Shown here one piece after another: positions 8,744 to 16,416 of a stretch of 64,000 nucleotides of DNA. Numbering within the stretch: position 1 is the first letter of the stretch; each line of letters begins with the position of its first letter. The stretch covers positions 1,416,501 to 1,480,500 of the forward strand of contig NZ_JAOQNG010000010.1 in assembly GCF_025961225.1 (NCBI RefSeq). Reading direction: 5' to 3'. The translations under genes and the position numbers were made by a program. The notes under the pieces are model-generated. The model did not search any database. It worked only from the letters and a program-made list of their open reading frames with translations, and was not told where the DNA came from. This DNA is from Azospirillum canadense (GTDB taxonomy: Bacteria > Pseudomonadota > Alphaproteobacteria > Azospirillales > Azospirillaceae).

Positions 8744-10408
8744 TCAGCCGGTCCGGCGCGGCCGGCGTTCGGGGCTGAAGCGCCCGCCCTGGTCGCAGGC
8801 CAGGATGCAGGCCTGGATCTCCTCCGGCCGCACGGGCTTGCGCAGGTACCCCACCCGCTCCGCCCGGGCGAGCCGGTAGAGTTCGGTGGACACGTCGCCG
8901 GTGATCAGCCAAGCCGGCACGTCCGCCCCCAGGTCGGCGCGCAGGCGCTTGATCGCCTCCAGCCCATCGCCGCCCGGCCCCAGCCGATAGTTGGCGATGA
9001 TGACGTCGGGGCGGGTGGGTGCGCTCCGGACCAGGGCGACCGCTTCGTTCACGCTGTTGGCGGACAGCACGGTGCAGCCGAAATCCTCCAGGAACAGTCG
9101 CACCGCCAGCGCCACCATCGGGTCGTCCTCGACCACCACCGCCAAGCAGGTGGGTGCGTCCGGGCGGCGCCCCGCCTCGACGACGACCGGCCGCGGCGAC
9201 GGCTCAACCGACCCGGATGCCGGCGACTGGGACGCGGGCGACTTGGCCGCCGACAGCTGGGTGGGCAGCAGGATGGAGAAGCGCGACCCCCGGCCGGGCG
9301 TGGAGGACACCTCCACCGGCACTTCCATCAGGTTGGCCGCCCGCTGCACGATGGCAAGGCCGAGCCCATAGCCGTGGTCACCCCCCTGAGCCCCGTTGCC
9401 GCGGTAGGACTCGTGGAAGATCAGTGCCCTCTGCTCCGGCGGAATGCCGACGCCGGTGTCGATGACGTCGATCCGCAGCCGCTGCCCGACGCGGCGGCAC
9501 CCGATCAGCAGCCCGCCCCGGTCGGTGTAGCGGACCGCGTTCGCGATGAAATTGCGCAGGATGCGCTCCAGCAGGACGGGATCGCCGTAGACCGCTCTCC
9601 CGCAGGACACCGTCCGGAAGGTCAACCCCTTGTCCCGCGCCATGATCTCGAACTCGTCGCGCAACCGGTCCAGCAGTTCGTTCACCTCGATGGGCATCTC
9701 CTGGACCGAGCGCTTCCCCGACTCCAGCTGCGAGAGGTCTAGCAGCGACTCGAACAGGCCGGTGAGGGCCGCCAGCGTCTCGTTCGCCTTGTCGACGACC
9801 GGCCGAAGCGCCGGGTCGGCCACGCGCCGGTTCAGCACCTCCAGGAACAGGCGCAAGGCCATCATGGGCTGGCGCAGGTCGTGGCTCGCCATGGCCAGGA
9901 AGCGCGACTTCGCCATGCTGGCCTCCTCCGCCGATTCGGCGGCGGCGCGCGCCCGCTCCTGCTCCGCCGCGGCGAGCACGAGGTCGGTCGCGTCGGCGTG
10001 CCGGACGACCGCGCGCGCACGGCCGGGGCCGTCCACCGCCGACACCTGCAGTTGGAACCAGCGCTGCCGGGTCGGCGCGTGGCAGGGGTAGGTCATGAGG
10101 TGGAAGGACTTCCGCCCCGCCAGCACGGCGCGAATGCCCGCGGCGGCCTCCGCCGCCACGGTGTCGCCCGCGGTGGCGGCCCCATCGCACACGGCCAGGT
10201 AATTCTGCCCGACCGCCGAGTCGGCCGTCTCCAGACGGTTGTCGCGGGCGAAAGCGCGCCAAGCCGCGTTGACTTGGATGATCGCACCGTCGCCGCCCAG
10301 GACGGCGATGCTGTCCTGAAACACGTCGAGCAGTTGGACGGCCTGCCGTTCCCGCGCAAGCCCAAGGAATGCTTTCAGCCGTGATGCAAACCGCCGGCGC
10401 AGACTCAT
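8744..10408 (-). CDS. Hybrid sensor histidine kinase with degenerate receiver
   Basis: Domain order in 554 residues: a PAS-like sensor (~25-150), HisKA with AMASHDLRQPMMALRLF (phospho-accepting His176), HATPase_c with RNFIANAVRYTDRGG (N box), DTGVGIP (G1) and GYGLGLAI (G2), a Pro/Ser linker, and a receiver from about residue 420. There is no membrane segment, so it should be cytoplasmic. The receiver keeps the acidic pair in VVVEDDP, the Thr in LITGD and the Lys in RKPV. The phospho-acceptor position, however, is Asn473 (PDVIIANYRL, codon AAC at 8992-8990). Phosphotransfer to this receiver should therefore fail, so it may be a regulatory pseudo-receiver. The target is unknown. Confidence 0.92.
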   Translation of the reverse strand: MSLRRRFASRLKAFLGLARERQAVQLLDVFQDSIAVLGGDGAIIQVNAAWRAFARDNRLETADSAVGQNYLAVCDGAATAGDTVAAEAAAGIRAVLAGRKSFHLMTYPCHAPTRQRWFQLQVSAVDGPGRARAVVRHADATDLVLAAAEQERARAAAESAEEASMAKSRFLAMASHDLRQPMMALRLFLEVLNRRVADPALRPVVDKANETLAALTGLFESLLDLSQLESGKRSVQEMPIEVNELLDRLRDEFEIMARDKGLTFRTVSCGRAVYGDPVLLERILRNFIANAVRYTDRGGLLIGCRRVGQRLRIDVIDTGVGIPPEQRALIFHESYRGNGAQGGDHGYGLGLAIVQRAANLMEVPVEVSSTPGRGSRFSILLPTQLSAAKSPASQSPASGSVEPSPRPVVVEAGRRPDAPTCLAVVVEDDPMVALAVRLFLEDFGCTVLSANSVNEAVALVRSAPTRPDVIIANYRLGPGGDGLEAIKRLRADLGADVPAWLITGDVSTELYRLARAERVGYLRKPVRPEEIQACILACDQGGRFSPERRPRRTG

Positions 10409-10569
10409 GGCGATTCCATCGTTTTGTGTACTTAGGAATACTCAGGTATGCGCATGAAGACTGTCACCGGCAGCCTTTGACCGCAAGCAACCTTACGGAG
10501 ACGCGTGTCCGTCTTTTGGAAGAGACCTGAAAGGACGCGCCCGCTAACCTGAGGTTGTGTCGCCGTGTC

Positions 10570-10797
10570 CTAGACCTGGACGTCGAGGAACATGCCGCGC
10601 CGGTAGTTGCGCGGCAGCGTCAGGATGCCGTTGACGAGCAGGCTGGCCAGTTCGCGGACGGTGGGGATGCGCTGGCGCCCGCCGCCGACCGCTTCCGCCC
10701 GGCTGCGCACCCCGGCGGGCGCGGGCACCCGTCCGCCACCGATGTCGGAGCGGATCGGTTCGTTGGAGCGGTCGCCGGTGCGTCGGGTCTCAACCAT
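10570..10797 (-). CDS. Small conserved-looking protein of unknown function
   Basis: A 75-residue reading frame begins at an ATG. Its N-terminal half is Gly/Arg-rich and probably disordered. The C-terminal half, VRELASLLVNGILTLPRNYRRGMFLDVQV, looks like a short folded unit. I do not recognise a family. It is on the same strand as, and 161 bases upstream of, the histidine kinase. No strong ribosome site is visible, so the start is uncertain. Confidence 0.45.
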   Translation of the reverse strand: MVETRRTGDRSNEPIRSDIGGGRVPAPAGVRSRAEAVGGGRQRIPTVRELASLLVNGILTLPRNYRRGMFLDVQV

Positions 10798-11126
10798 ACG
10801 CTTTATCTACCGCGATTCCCCGGCAGCGGCAAGCCGGCGACGGTCCAAGCACCGGCCACGCCACCGCTTGGCCCGAACTTATCCACAGAACGGTGCATAA
10901 GGCCGTGGATAAGCCTGTTGAACAGGCGGTCCCGCCTATACGGCGGCCCACAGCGCCAAAACACGGGGGCGGCGGCGCGGGGTCCCTCGTCCGGTGGAGG
11001 CGCGCCCCACCCTTGCCACGCCCGTAATCCCGAAGATGGGCTGTTTCCGGGAAGGATGTCCGCCAACTATCGGGCAGGACAGCAGGGCTTACCAGCCCGC
11101 GAAAGCCAGCCCCCAAAGGACGACGC
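10798..11126. other. Intergenic region with inverted DnaA-box-like pair
   Basis: This 329-base divergent region lies between the small ORF and the epimerase gene. It holds a consensus DnaA box TTATCCACA at 10879-10887 and an inverted near-consensus box TTATCCACG (minus strand, 10912-10904), 16 bases apart. The rest shows no recognisable gene. Confidence 0.5.
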
Positions 11127-12068
11127 ATGGCGCATTATCTCGTGACCGGCGGATGCGGTTTCATCGGATCGCACTTGGCCGACCGGCTGATCGCCGACGG
11201 CCACCGGGTGACCATCCTCGACGACCTCTCCACCGGCCGGATGGAGAACAAGCCGACGCTCGCCCGGCTGGTGGTGGGCGACGTCGCCGACCAGGAGGTG
11301 GTCCGGCGGGCGATGGAGGGCGTGGACGGCGTCTTCCACCTCGCGGCCATCGCCTCGGTCCCGCGCTCGCGGGAATTCTGGGCGGAAACGCACCGCACCA
11401 ACCTGTCCGGCACCATCACCGTGTTCGAGGCCGCCCGCGCCGCCCGCAACGGCGAGCCGGTGCCGGTCGTCTACGCCTCCTCCGCCGCGGTCTACGGCGA
11501 CAACACGGCGACTCCGCTGCGCGAGGATGCCGTCACCCGCCCGCTCTCGGCCTACGGCGCCGACAAGCTGGGCTGCGAGCTGCACGCACGGGTGGCCTGG
11601 GAAATCCACGGCGTCCCCACGGTGGGTTTCCGCTTCTTCAACGTCTACGGCCCGCGGCAGGACCCGGCGTCCCCCTACTCCGGGGTCATTTCCATCTTCG
11701 CCCGCAAGGTGTCGCGCGGCGAGGACGTGACCATCTACGGCGACGGCCAGCAGGTGCGCGATTTCGTCTTCGTCGGCGACGTGGTCCGCTTCCTCGCCCG
11801 CGCGATGGAGCGCGGCCCGCAGGGCGCAGCCCAGGGAGTAGGCGTGTTCAACCTGTGCACCGGCCGCGCGACCTCGCTGCTGATGTTGCTGGATGTGCTG
11901 CAGGAATTGTGCGGCAGCCGGGTGCGCCGCGTCCACCTGCCACCGCGGCCGGGCGACATCCGGGTGTCGATCGGCGAACCCGCCCGCCTGCGTGCGGCCT
12001 TCGAGGACGTCTGCCGCGTCGGCCTCCTGCAAGGATTGGGCTCCACCCTGACCGGCGAGATGCCGTAA
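11127..12068 (+). CDS. NAD-dependent epimerase/dehydratase (UDP-glucose 4-epimerase-like)
   Basis: An extended short-chain dehydrogenase of 313 residues. The N-terminal TGGCGFIGSHLADRL is the NAD-binding glycine motif. Then come DDLSTG, HLAAIASVPRS, VYASSAAVYGD and the catalytic SAYGADK (Tyr143, Lys147), and RFFNVYGPRQDP and VRDFVFVGDVV of the sugar-nucleotide epimerase branch. It probably interconverts UDP- or GDP-sugars for surface polysaccharide in the cytoplasm. The exact substrate cannot be assigned. The gene stands alone and is followed by intergenic repeat copy B. Confidence 0.88.
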   Translation: MAHYLVTGGCGFIGSHLADRLIADGHRVTILDDLSTGRMENKPTLARLVVGDVADQEVVRRAMEGVDGVFHLAAIASVPRSREFWAETHRTNLSGTITVFEAARAARNGEPVPVVYASSAAVYGDNTATPLREDAVTRPLSAYGADKLGCELHARVAWEIHGVPTVGFRFFNVYGPRQDPASPYSGVISIFARKVSRGEDVTIYGDGQQVRDFVFVGDVVRFLARAMERGPQGAAQGVGVFNLCTGRATSLLMLLDVLQELCGSRVRRVHLPPRPGDIRVSIGEPARLRAAFEDVCRVGLLQGLGSTLTGEMP

Positions 12069-12087
12069 GGGAAGCGGGGTGGGTGGT

Positions 12088-12297
12088 TTCGTTGGGCGCC
12101 CACAAGTCGTCGCGTCGGGCCCCACCCTAACCCTCCCCCACCTTCGGCTCTCAGCGAACGCCAAAGGCGTTCGCCTGACGCCGTCAGCGCATGCAAGCAT
12201 GCGCGAGAGGCGAGGGAGGGGACTACCGCCACCCGACAACTAAGCCCCTCCCCCGTCAAAGATGGGGGGAGGTCGGGAGGGGGCCCAACGAGACCAC
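12088..12297. repeat. GGGCCC-ended palindromic intergenic repeat, long form (copy B)
   Basis: The ends (TTCGTTGGGCGCC and GGGGGCCCAACGAGAC) are inverted and match copy A. The two internal hairpins are 12154-12162 with 12166-12174 (loop AAA) and 12187-12194 with 12197-12204 (loop AA). The stems differ in sequence from copy A but remain fully paired. The right end overlaps the 3' end of the maturation-protease gene and encodes its last residues. Confidence 0.85.
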
Positions 12298-12720
12298 TTC
12301 CCCCTCAACCATCGACACCACACGCTCCACCACCCCCGCCACCGCCTCCGACAGCCCCTCGCCGAAGTCGAAACACCGCCCTTCCACGCCGTAGACGACC
12401 AGCGACGCGGGCAGCCTGCCCAGCGCACGCGCCGTCTCCACCGCCTCGGCGAGGCCGAAGCGGTGGGTGGAGTAGCGGAAGAAAGCGGCGGGCAGGGGCT
12501 CCGCGGCGGCGTCCAGGCGGCGGATGGTGCCGGGGGCGGCGCCGGATTGGGTGGCGTCGACGAGGATCACGCGCCCTACCCCGTCCCAGGCGTCGATCAG
12601 GGCGGCGCCCTCGCCGCTATGCTCTTGTGCCGGCAGGCCCAGCGCGGCGAGTCGGTCGGCGACCAGCGGGCCGACCGCGTCGTCCGACCGGTAGCAGTTG
12701 CCGATCCCGAGAATGAGCAT
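12256..12720 (-). CDS. NiFe-hydrogenase maturation protease
   Basis: Endopeptidases of this family clip the C-terminal extension of the hydrogenase large subunit after nickel is inserted. The 154-residue protein starts MLILGIGNCYRSDDAVGPLV, the conserved GxGNxxxxDDxxG signature with an acidic nickel-sensing residue. It continues with LVDATQSGAAPGTIRRLD and FRYSTHRFGLAEAV, typical of the family. The ATG at 12720 has GGAGGAGGG a few bases upstream. The final residues (GPLPTSPHL) are encoded by repeat copy B, so the original C-terminus may have been altered. It lies at the 3' end of the hydrogenase region, separated from it by the Na/Pi gene. Confidence 0.88.
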   Translation of the reverse strand: MLILGIGNCYRSDDAVGPLVADRLAALGLPAQEHSGEGAALIDAWDGVGRVILVDATQSGAAPGTIRRLDAAAEPLPAAFFRYSTHRFGLAEAVETARALGRLPASLVVYGVEGRCFDFGEGLSEAVAGVVERVVSMVEGEVVSLGPLPTSPHL

Positions 12721-12766
12721 GCACCACCCTCCTCCGGTTTCCCGGCGAGGATAGCGCAAGCGGGCT

Positions 12767-14404
12767 TCAGACGTCGCGGCGTTCCAGGCGCGGCAAACCG
12801 ACCACCTTCAGGCGGCTTTCGCGCAGTTCCCCGACCTCGTCCAGGATCGGGTGGGCGACGGCGGCGACGTGGGCGTTGATGCGCTTCAGGTCGCGCAGCA
12901 CGTCGAGCACCAGCGCGCTGGTTTCCACGCTGTCGGCGACGCCCCGGCGCACGCGGTCGAGGTGGTGCAGCGTCGCCTGCCGCTCCAGCGCGCGCACGGC
13001 GTCCTTGCCGGCGATCAGCTGCCGGGCCAGCCGCCGGTCCTCCGCGATGAAGGTGCCGAGCGCGGTGCGCAGGTTCTCCACCGTGCGGCGGTGCAGTTCC
13101 TCCACCTCCTGGAAGTCCTCCGGCGCGAAATGCAGGCCGTGGCGCAGGCGCTTGGCGGCCAGCTCCATCAGGCTCTTGTCGATGATGTCGCCGACATGCT
13201 CCAGGTTGATGGCGAAGGCCATCATCTCATTGACGCGGCGCGATTCCGCCTCGTCCAAGTTCCCGCGGCCGAGCTTCGCGAGGTAGAGCTTGATCGCCGT
13301 GTGCAGCCGGTCCACCCGGTCGTCGGCGCGGCTGACCTCGGCAATCGGGCGCTCGTCGTTCTGGCGCAACGCGACGAGGCTGCGGCGCAGCATGTCCTCC
13401 ACCAGATCGCCCAGCCGCAGCGTCTCGCGCAACGCGCCGGCGATGGCGACCGACGGCGTCTCCAGCACCGACTCGTCCAGGTGGCGGGGCTGGGCGTCGT
13501 CATCCGCACTCTCGGCGTCGGGGATCAGCCGCTCGGTCAGGCGCGCCAGCGGCCCGACCAGCGGCAGGAAGACCGCGGCCAGAGCCACGTTGAAGATGAC
13601 GTGCATGGTCACCACAGCCGTGAAGGGCGCCATGCCCTCCAGCGCGGTGACGGCGACGCCCAGGAACGGCAGCACGGCCAGCGCGCCCAGCGTGCGCACG
13701 ATCAGGTTGCCGACCTGCACCCGCCGCGCCGCCGCGTTCTCCCGCGCGGTCTCCAGCACCACGGGCAGGGCGCCGCCCAGGTTGGCGCCCAGCACCAACG
13801 CCGCAGCCAGCGCCGGATCCACGATGTGCGCACCGGCGAGCGAGGCGGTCAGCAGCACGACGGCGAGGCTGGCGTGCACCGCCGCGGTCAGCGCGGCGGC
13901 AACCAGCATGGCGAAGAAGGGCTCCCCGCCCAGGGCCGTCAGCATGGCCTGCACCAGTTCCGACCGCTCGACCGGGATGGTGGCGGTGCCCAGCAGACGC
14001 AGGGCCAGCAGCATCAGCCCCAGCCCAAGGAACACGCTCGCCAACTCGCGGCGCCGCCGCCGCCCCTCCCCCAGCGCGTGCAGGACACCGCCGAGCACCA
14101 GCAGGGCCGGCGACAGCCAGTGCAGGTCGACGGCGAGCAGGCGGGTGACGAGGCTGGTCCCGACATTCGCCCCCAGCATGACCGCCTGCGCCATCGAGGT
14201 GCCGAGCAGCCCCTGCCCGGCCAGCGCCGCCGCCATCAGCGCGGTGGCCGTGCTGCTCTGCAAGGCCAGCGTCGCGCCGGTGCCGGCCAGGAAGGCGACC
14301 ACCCGGTTGCGCGTGCCCTGCGCGACCCAGCGGCGGAGCGCCGCACCGCCACAGCGGAACACGCCCGTCCGCACCAGACGAAGGCCCCACAGCATCAGGG
14401 CCAC
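12767..14404 (-). CDS. Na/Pi cotransporter family protein with PhoU-like domain
   Basis: The 545-residue protein has an N-terminal membrane half (to about residue 290) with the duplicated motif of NptA/PNaS symporters: LQSSTATALMAAAL and a second, degenerate copy VHASLAVVLL. MLGANVGTS and LGANLGGALP are the inverted-repeat re-entrant motifs. The C-terminal half is a PhoU-like helical bundle (INLEHVGDIIDKSLMELA). It probably moves phosphate or a related anion with Na+. The first codon in this frame that can start is GTG at 14404, but coding-like sequence (VLIDILGAVA) continues upstream without ATG, so the start is uncertain. It sits between the hydrogenase large subunit and its protease gene. 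Confidence 0.85.
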   Translation of the reverse strand: MALMLWGLRLVRTGVFRCGGAALRRWVAQGTRNRVVAFLAGTGATLALQSSTATALMAAALAGQGLLGTSMAQAVMLGANVGTSLVTRLLAVDLHWLSPALLVLGGVLHALGEGRRRRRELASVFLGLGLMLLALRLLGTATIPVERSELVQAMLTALGGEPFFAMLVAAALTAAVHASLAVVLLTASLAGAHIVDPALAAALVLGANLGGALPVVLETARENAAARRVQVGNLIVRTLGALAVLPFLGVAVTALEGMAPFTAVVTMHVIFNVALAAVFLPLVGPLARLTERLIPDAESADDDAQPRHLDESVLETPSVAIAGALRETLRLGDLVEDMLRRSLVALRQNDERPIAEVSRADDRVDRLHTAIKLYLAKLGRGNLDEAESRRVNEMMAFAINLEHVGDIIDKSLMELAAKRLRHGLHFAPEDFQEVEELHRRTVENLRTALGTFIAEDRRLARQLIAGKDAVRALERQATLHHLDRVRRGVADSVETSALVLDVLRDLKRINAHVAAVAHPILDEVGELRESRLKVVGLPRLERRDV

Positions 14405-14607
14405 GGCACCGAGAATGTCGATCAGGACGAGCGTCGGGGAGACCGGGACGGGTTCGATGGCGGAACTCCTGCATCAGGCGGGGGCGATGAAGGACACCGG
14501 GAACAGACCTGGGAACAGACCTTCATAAAAGTGTAACAACCTCCGTCCCCGACCTGATCCCTCGCGAAAGGCGTATTCCTTACGCGGCGCACGCAACCCA
14601 GCCTCCC

Positions 14608-15900
14608 TCAATCGCGGTCCACCGTCAGCGTCACGACGTGGGTCGCGCAGGAGATGCAGGGGTCGTAGTTGCGGATCGCCTGCTCGCAGCGGTCTTTCAG
14701 GCGCTCGTCGGGCAGGTCCAGGTTCGCCTGGACGACGCCGCGCAAGTCGGCCTCGATCTGTTTCTGGTTCTGGGAGGTCGGCGGCACGATGCTGGCCGAG
14801 GCGATGCGCCCCTCCCCGTCCAGGTCGTAGCGGTGGTAGCACAGGCCGCGCGGCGCCTCCGTGCAGCCGGTGCCGCGTCCGGCGCGCGGCAGGATGGAAA
14901 CGGCGGCCGGGTCGAACGCCTCGTAGGCTTCGGCCAAGCGCACCGCCTCGTCGCAGGCGTAGACCGTCTCGACCGCCCGGACGACCAGGCTTTTGAACGG
15001 GTTCCGCACCACCCGCGGCAGCCCGGCATCCGCGGTCGCCTGCTTGGCGAGCAGGGACAACTGGTCGAAGTTCAGCGCGTAGCGCGCCAGCGTCCCGACC
15101 ATGTAGGGCCGGTCCGCCCCGACCATCACACCGTGCAAGGCGTTGGAGTAGGCGACATGCTCCTCCGCGAAGTGCGTTTCAAAGTCGGCGACGGGAATGT
15201 CCAGCCCGCGGTTGGAGACGATGCGCCCGCGGTCGATGGCGTATTCATCGGGGTGGTGGAGCGCCACGAAGGTGTAGTCGTCCTCGTAGTCCGGAAATTC
15301 AAAGCCGGCGAACAGCCGCACGGACTCCACCGCCGCGTCGCGCGCCCGGCGCAGGTCGTCGAGCAGCCCGCGCACCTCCGCCCGCGGCGGCGCCTTCCAG
15401 AAGCCGCCGACGCGCGTGTTGACGGGGTGGACGGCGCGCCCGCCCAGCACCTCCAGAATGCGGTTGCCGGTCTTCTTCAGGTCGAGCGCCCGCTCCACCA
15501 CGCCTGGATGCGCCTTGGCGAGCTGGATGGAATCCTCGAAGCCCAGGAAGTCCGGCGCATGCAGCAGGTAGGCGTGCAGGACGTGGCTCTGGACCCACTC
15601 CCCGCAATAGAGCAGGCGGCGGGCGTTGCGGATCGCGTCGGGCACGGCGACGCCCAGCGCCGCCTCCATGGCGTGGCTGGACCCGACGATGTAGGCGACC
15701 GGGCAGATGCCGCAGATGCGCGACGTGATGTCCGGCGCGTCGCCGTAAGGGCGGCCGACCAGCAGCGCCTCGAAGAAGCGCGGCGGTTCGAAGATGCGGA
15801 ACTTCAGATCCTGCACCACCCCGCCCTTCACCCGGACATACAGCGCCCCCTCCCCCTCGACACGGGCCAGGGCATCGACCTTGATGGTGCGGGTTTCCAT
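14608..15900 (-). CDS. hydA: Group 3b NiFe hydrogenase, large (alpha) subunit
   Basis: This catalytic subunit of 430 residues carries the NiFe site ligated by four cysteines. L1 is RICGICPVAY (Cys63, Cys66). L2 is DPCISCATH near the C-terminus (Cys415, Cys418, His421), followed by the nine-residue tail VVTLTVDRD, which the maturation protease would remove. The start METRTIKVDALARVEGEG is the standard N-terminus for cytoplasmic bidirectional NAD(P)-linked enzymes. There is no signal peptide or membrane anchor. Its ribosome site (GGAGG) overlaps the last codons of the DUF559 gene immediately upstream, so translation remains coupled to the operon despite the insertion. Confidence 0.95.
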   Translation of the reverse strand: METRTIKVDALARVEGEGALYVRVKGGVVQDLKFRIFEPPRFFEALLVGRPYGDAPDITSRICGICPVAYIVGSSHAMEAALGVAVPDAIRNARRLLYCGEWVQSHVLHAYLLHAPDFLGFEDSIQLAKAHPGVVERALDLKKTGNRILEVLGGRAVHPVNTRVGGFWKAPPRAEVRGLLDDLRRARDAAVESVRLFAGFEFPDYEDDYTFVALHHPDEYAIDRGRIVSNRGLDIPVADFETHFAEEHVAYSNALHGVMVGADRPYMVGTLARYALNFDQLSLLAKQATADAGLPRVVRNPFKSLVVRAVETVYACDEAVRLAEAYEAFDPAAVSILPRAGRGTGCTEAPRGLCYHRYDLDGEGRIASASIVPPTSQNQKQIEADLRGVVQANLDLPDERLKDRCEQAIRNYDPCISCATHVVTLTVDRD

Positions 15901-15901
15901 G

Positions 15902-16327
15902 TCAGGCCTCCAAATCCCCTCGCCCGCCCCCGGCGGGAGAGGGAGGAGCCCACCGCGCAGCGGTGGGAGGGTGAGGGCTAGGTTTACCCGACAGGGCAGC
16001 CCGAATCGTCTCCGCGACGCCCTCCGGATTGGCGAGAATGTCGGTGTTCCAGAAGCGCAGGACGCGCCAGCCCGTGTTCGTCAGAAACTCGGCCCGAAGT
16101 TGGTCGCGCTCCGCTCCATTGTGCTGACCACCGTCGGCTTCCACGGCCAACTGCGCTTCCACGCACGCAAAGTCCAGCACATAGGGCGGCGCTGGATGTT
16201 GGCGTCGGAACTTCCACCCATCGAGGCGCCGACCGCGCAGCAGACGCCACAGCGTCTTTTCCGCATCTGTACCTTCGGCGCGAAGCGCACGCGATTTGTC
16301 GAGCGTTGTCGGTGGCGTGCGGGACAT
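15902..16327 (-). CDS. DUF559 (Vsr-fold endonuclease-like) protein
   Basis: The 141-residue protein has the DUF559 layout: an N-terminal RALRAEGTDAEKTLWRLLR helix, then GWKFRRQHPAPPYVLDFAC, LAVEADGGQHN (the D/E...Q catalytic-like core of the PD-(D/E)XK/Vsr fold) and TGWRVLRFWNTDILAN. The last ~27 residues, rich in Pro/Gly, are read through the left 69-bp inverted repeat and are unlikely to be part of the fold. The gene interrupts the hydrogenase operon between small and large subunits in the same orientation. It lies inside a cassette bounded by inverted repeats. The role is unknown; it is probably a nuclease acquired with the repeats. Confidence 0.85.
   Translation of the reverse strand: MSRTPPTTLDKSRALRAEGTDAEKTLWRLLRGRRLDGWKFRRQHPAPPYVLDFACVEAQLAVEADGGQHNGAERDQLRAEFLTNTGWRVLRFWNTDILANPEGVAETIRAALSGKPSPHPPTAARWAPPSPAGGGRGDLEA
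15916..15984. repeat. Left 69-bp inverted repeat of the DUF559 cassette
   Basis: It matches the reverse complement of 16348-16416 apart from one base near its outer end, one base before the hairpin and the hairpin core. The core here is CACCGC-GCA-GCGGTG, a perfect stem. It encodes the C-terminal tail of the DUF559 protein. Confidence 0.85.
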
Positions 16328-16347
16328 GACCGTTGCTCCATCGGATG

Positions 16348-16416
16348 AACCTAGCCCTCACCCTCCCACGCCTTTGGCGCGGGCCCCTCCCTCTCCCGCC
16401 GGGGGCGGGAGAGGGG
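16348..16416. repeat. Right 69-bp inverted repeat of the DUF559 cassette
   Basis: This is an inverted copy of 15916-15984. Read on the minus strand the hairpin core is CCCGCGCC-AAA-GGCGTGGG. Its sequence differs from the left copy, but pairing is preserved with one G-T pair. It encodes the last ~20 residues and the stop of the small-subunit gene. Confidence 0.85.

Larger units (their letters stand above)
15916..16416 (-). mobile_element. Candidate IR-DUF559-IR cassette inside the hydrogenase operon
   Basis: A 501-bp unit has near-identical 69-bp inverted repeats at its ends (15916-15984 and 16348-16416) and one gene, the DUF559 protein, between. The cassette fills the gap between hydD and hydA and supplies the last codons and stop of hydD. 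No target duplication was recognised. No transposase is present. Confidence 0.6.

Noticed and set aside
12851..14536. Long plus-strand frame antisense to the Na/Pi symporter gene
   Set aside because: It has no recognisable motif and a composition expected from reversing a membrane-protein gene.
14638..15981. Long plus-strand reading frame antisense to hydA
   Set aside because: It is a frame shadow: the minus strand encodes an intact hydrogenase large subunit with all Cys motifs. High GC produces long open antisense frames throughout this window.
15902..16327. Vsr mismatch-repair endonuclease with a paired DNA methylase
   Set aside because: The fold is similar but no Dcm-type methylase is nearby and the layout matches DUF559. 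Repair function is not supported.
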